From Massilia sp. TS11 (GTDB taxonomy: Bacteria > Pseudomonadota > Gammaproteobacteria > Burkholderiales > Burkholderiaceae_D): DNA of 64,000 nucleotides. The stretch lies in the NCBI RefSeq assembly GCF_022012445.1, contig NZ_JAKLTS010000002.1, positions 1-64,000 on the forward strand, read 5' to 3'. The notes under the pieces are model-generated. The model did not search any database, was not told the DNA's origin, and worked only from the letters and a program-made list of their open reading frames with translations. Below are positions 63,944 through 64,000 of this stretch, in pieces (within the stretch, counting starts at the first letter, position 1; every line of letters starts with the position of its first letter). A program made the translations under genes and the position numbers.

Positions 63944-64000
63944 AACTACATATCAAGAACGGCCGCGTGATCGACCCGGCCAAAGGCCTCGACGCCGTGC
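63940..64000 (+). CDS. pyrC: Dihydroorotase (5' fragment, cut by window end)
   Basis: Only 20 codons are visible: [20 protein letters not shown], the usual start of a dihydroorotase-family amidohydrolase. The ATG overlaps the pyrB stop. Whether it is catalytic or an inactive pyrB-linked form cannot be judged from this fragment. Confidence 0.85.
   Translation, partial: MKLHIKNGRVIDPAKGLDAV

Overview
The window looks like chromosomal DNA from a high-GC betaproteobacterium in Burkholderiales, most likely Oxalobacteraceae of the Massilia/Telluria type. This is inferred from gene order and protein families (proS followed by a lytic transglycosylase, prmA-accC-accB-aroQ, pilS-pilR-ampD, rubredoxin-pilGHIJ-chpA, yqgE-ruvX-pyrR-pyrB-pyrC, alanine/lysine-rich histone H1-like proteins), not from any database search. 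I found no rRNA, tRNA, insertion sequence, prophage or CRISPR array. Nearly all of the DNA is coding, in tightly packed, often 1-4 bp overlapping operons.

Layout. 1-3.6 kb: three tandem secreted retropepsin-like aspartic protease paralogs on the minus strand; the middle one has lost both catalytic aspartates. 3.6-8.5 kb: DUF1841, rppH, proS, a lytic transglycosylase, a SWIB-domain protein with an H1-like tail, and a DUF3267 membrane protein. 8.5-13.7 kb: ffh, a nitrate/sulfonate/taurine-type ABC importer, a CcsA/YpjD-like cytochrome c assembly protein and a PP0621-family protein. 13.7-19.2 kb: pilS-pilR-ampD, then an isochorismatase, a DUF1272 protein and a GlxA-type regulator. 19.2-21.7 kb: an accessory minus-strand cluster holding a Fic protein, two small secreted proteins and a glycine-rich protein with a JAB/MPN-like C-terminus. 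22-26.4 kb: nrdAB, with two NrdR-like boxes upstream. 26.4-30 kb: a prolyl aminopeptidase, a 660-base gap ending in an orphan terminator, a histone H1-like protein built from 39-bp repeats, YggT and YggU.

30-36.6 kb (minus strand): a PfkB kinase, a DUF3426 protein, prmA, accC, accB, aroQ, a TlpA-like thioredoxin and a nucleotidyltransferase-like protein. 36.7-45.1 kb (plus strand): mpl, a YqiA-like esterase, ubiC, an RNB-family exonuclease, a TonB-family protein, aroE, mtgA, a small membrane-anchored protein and corA. 45.1-50.2 kb: clade-type palindromes, a hemerythrin-like protein, a translationally coupled PNPOx / PNPOx-GAF pair, hemL and a divergent thiD. 50.2-59.9 kb: rubredoxin and the Chp chemosensory operon pilG-pilH-pilI-pilJ-chpA(pilL). 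59.9-64 kb: a photolyase, yqgE, ruvX, pyrR, pyrB and the first 61 bases of pyrC.

Functional themes are type IV pilus control (PilSR transcriptional control and the Chp chemosensory pathway), central metabolism (deoxynucleotides, pyrimidines, fatty acid initiation, chorismate/shikimate, tetrapyrrole), cell-wall growth and recycling (Mpl, AmpD, MtgA, lytic transglycosylase), and nucleoid proteins. The least explained and most interesting parts are the 19.2-21.7 kb accessory cluster, the pseudo-protease in the aspartic protease array, the orphan terminator near 27.85 kb, the repeat-expanded acidic linker in ChpA, and the PNPOx-GAF sensor pair.
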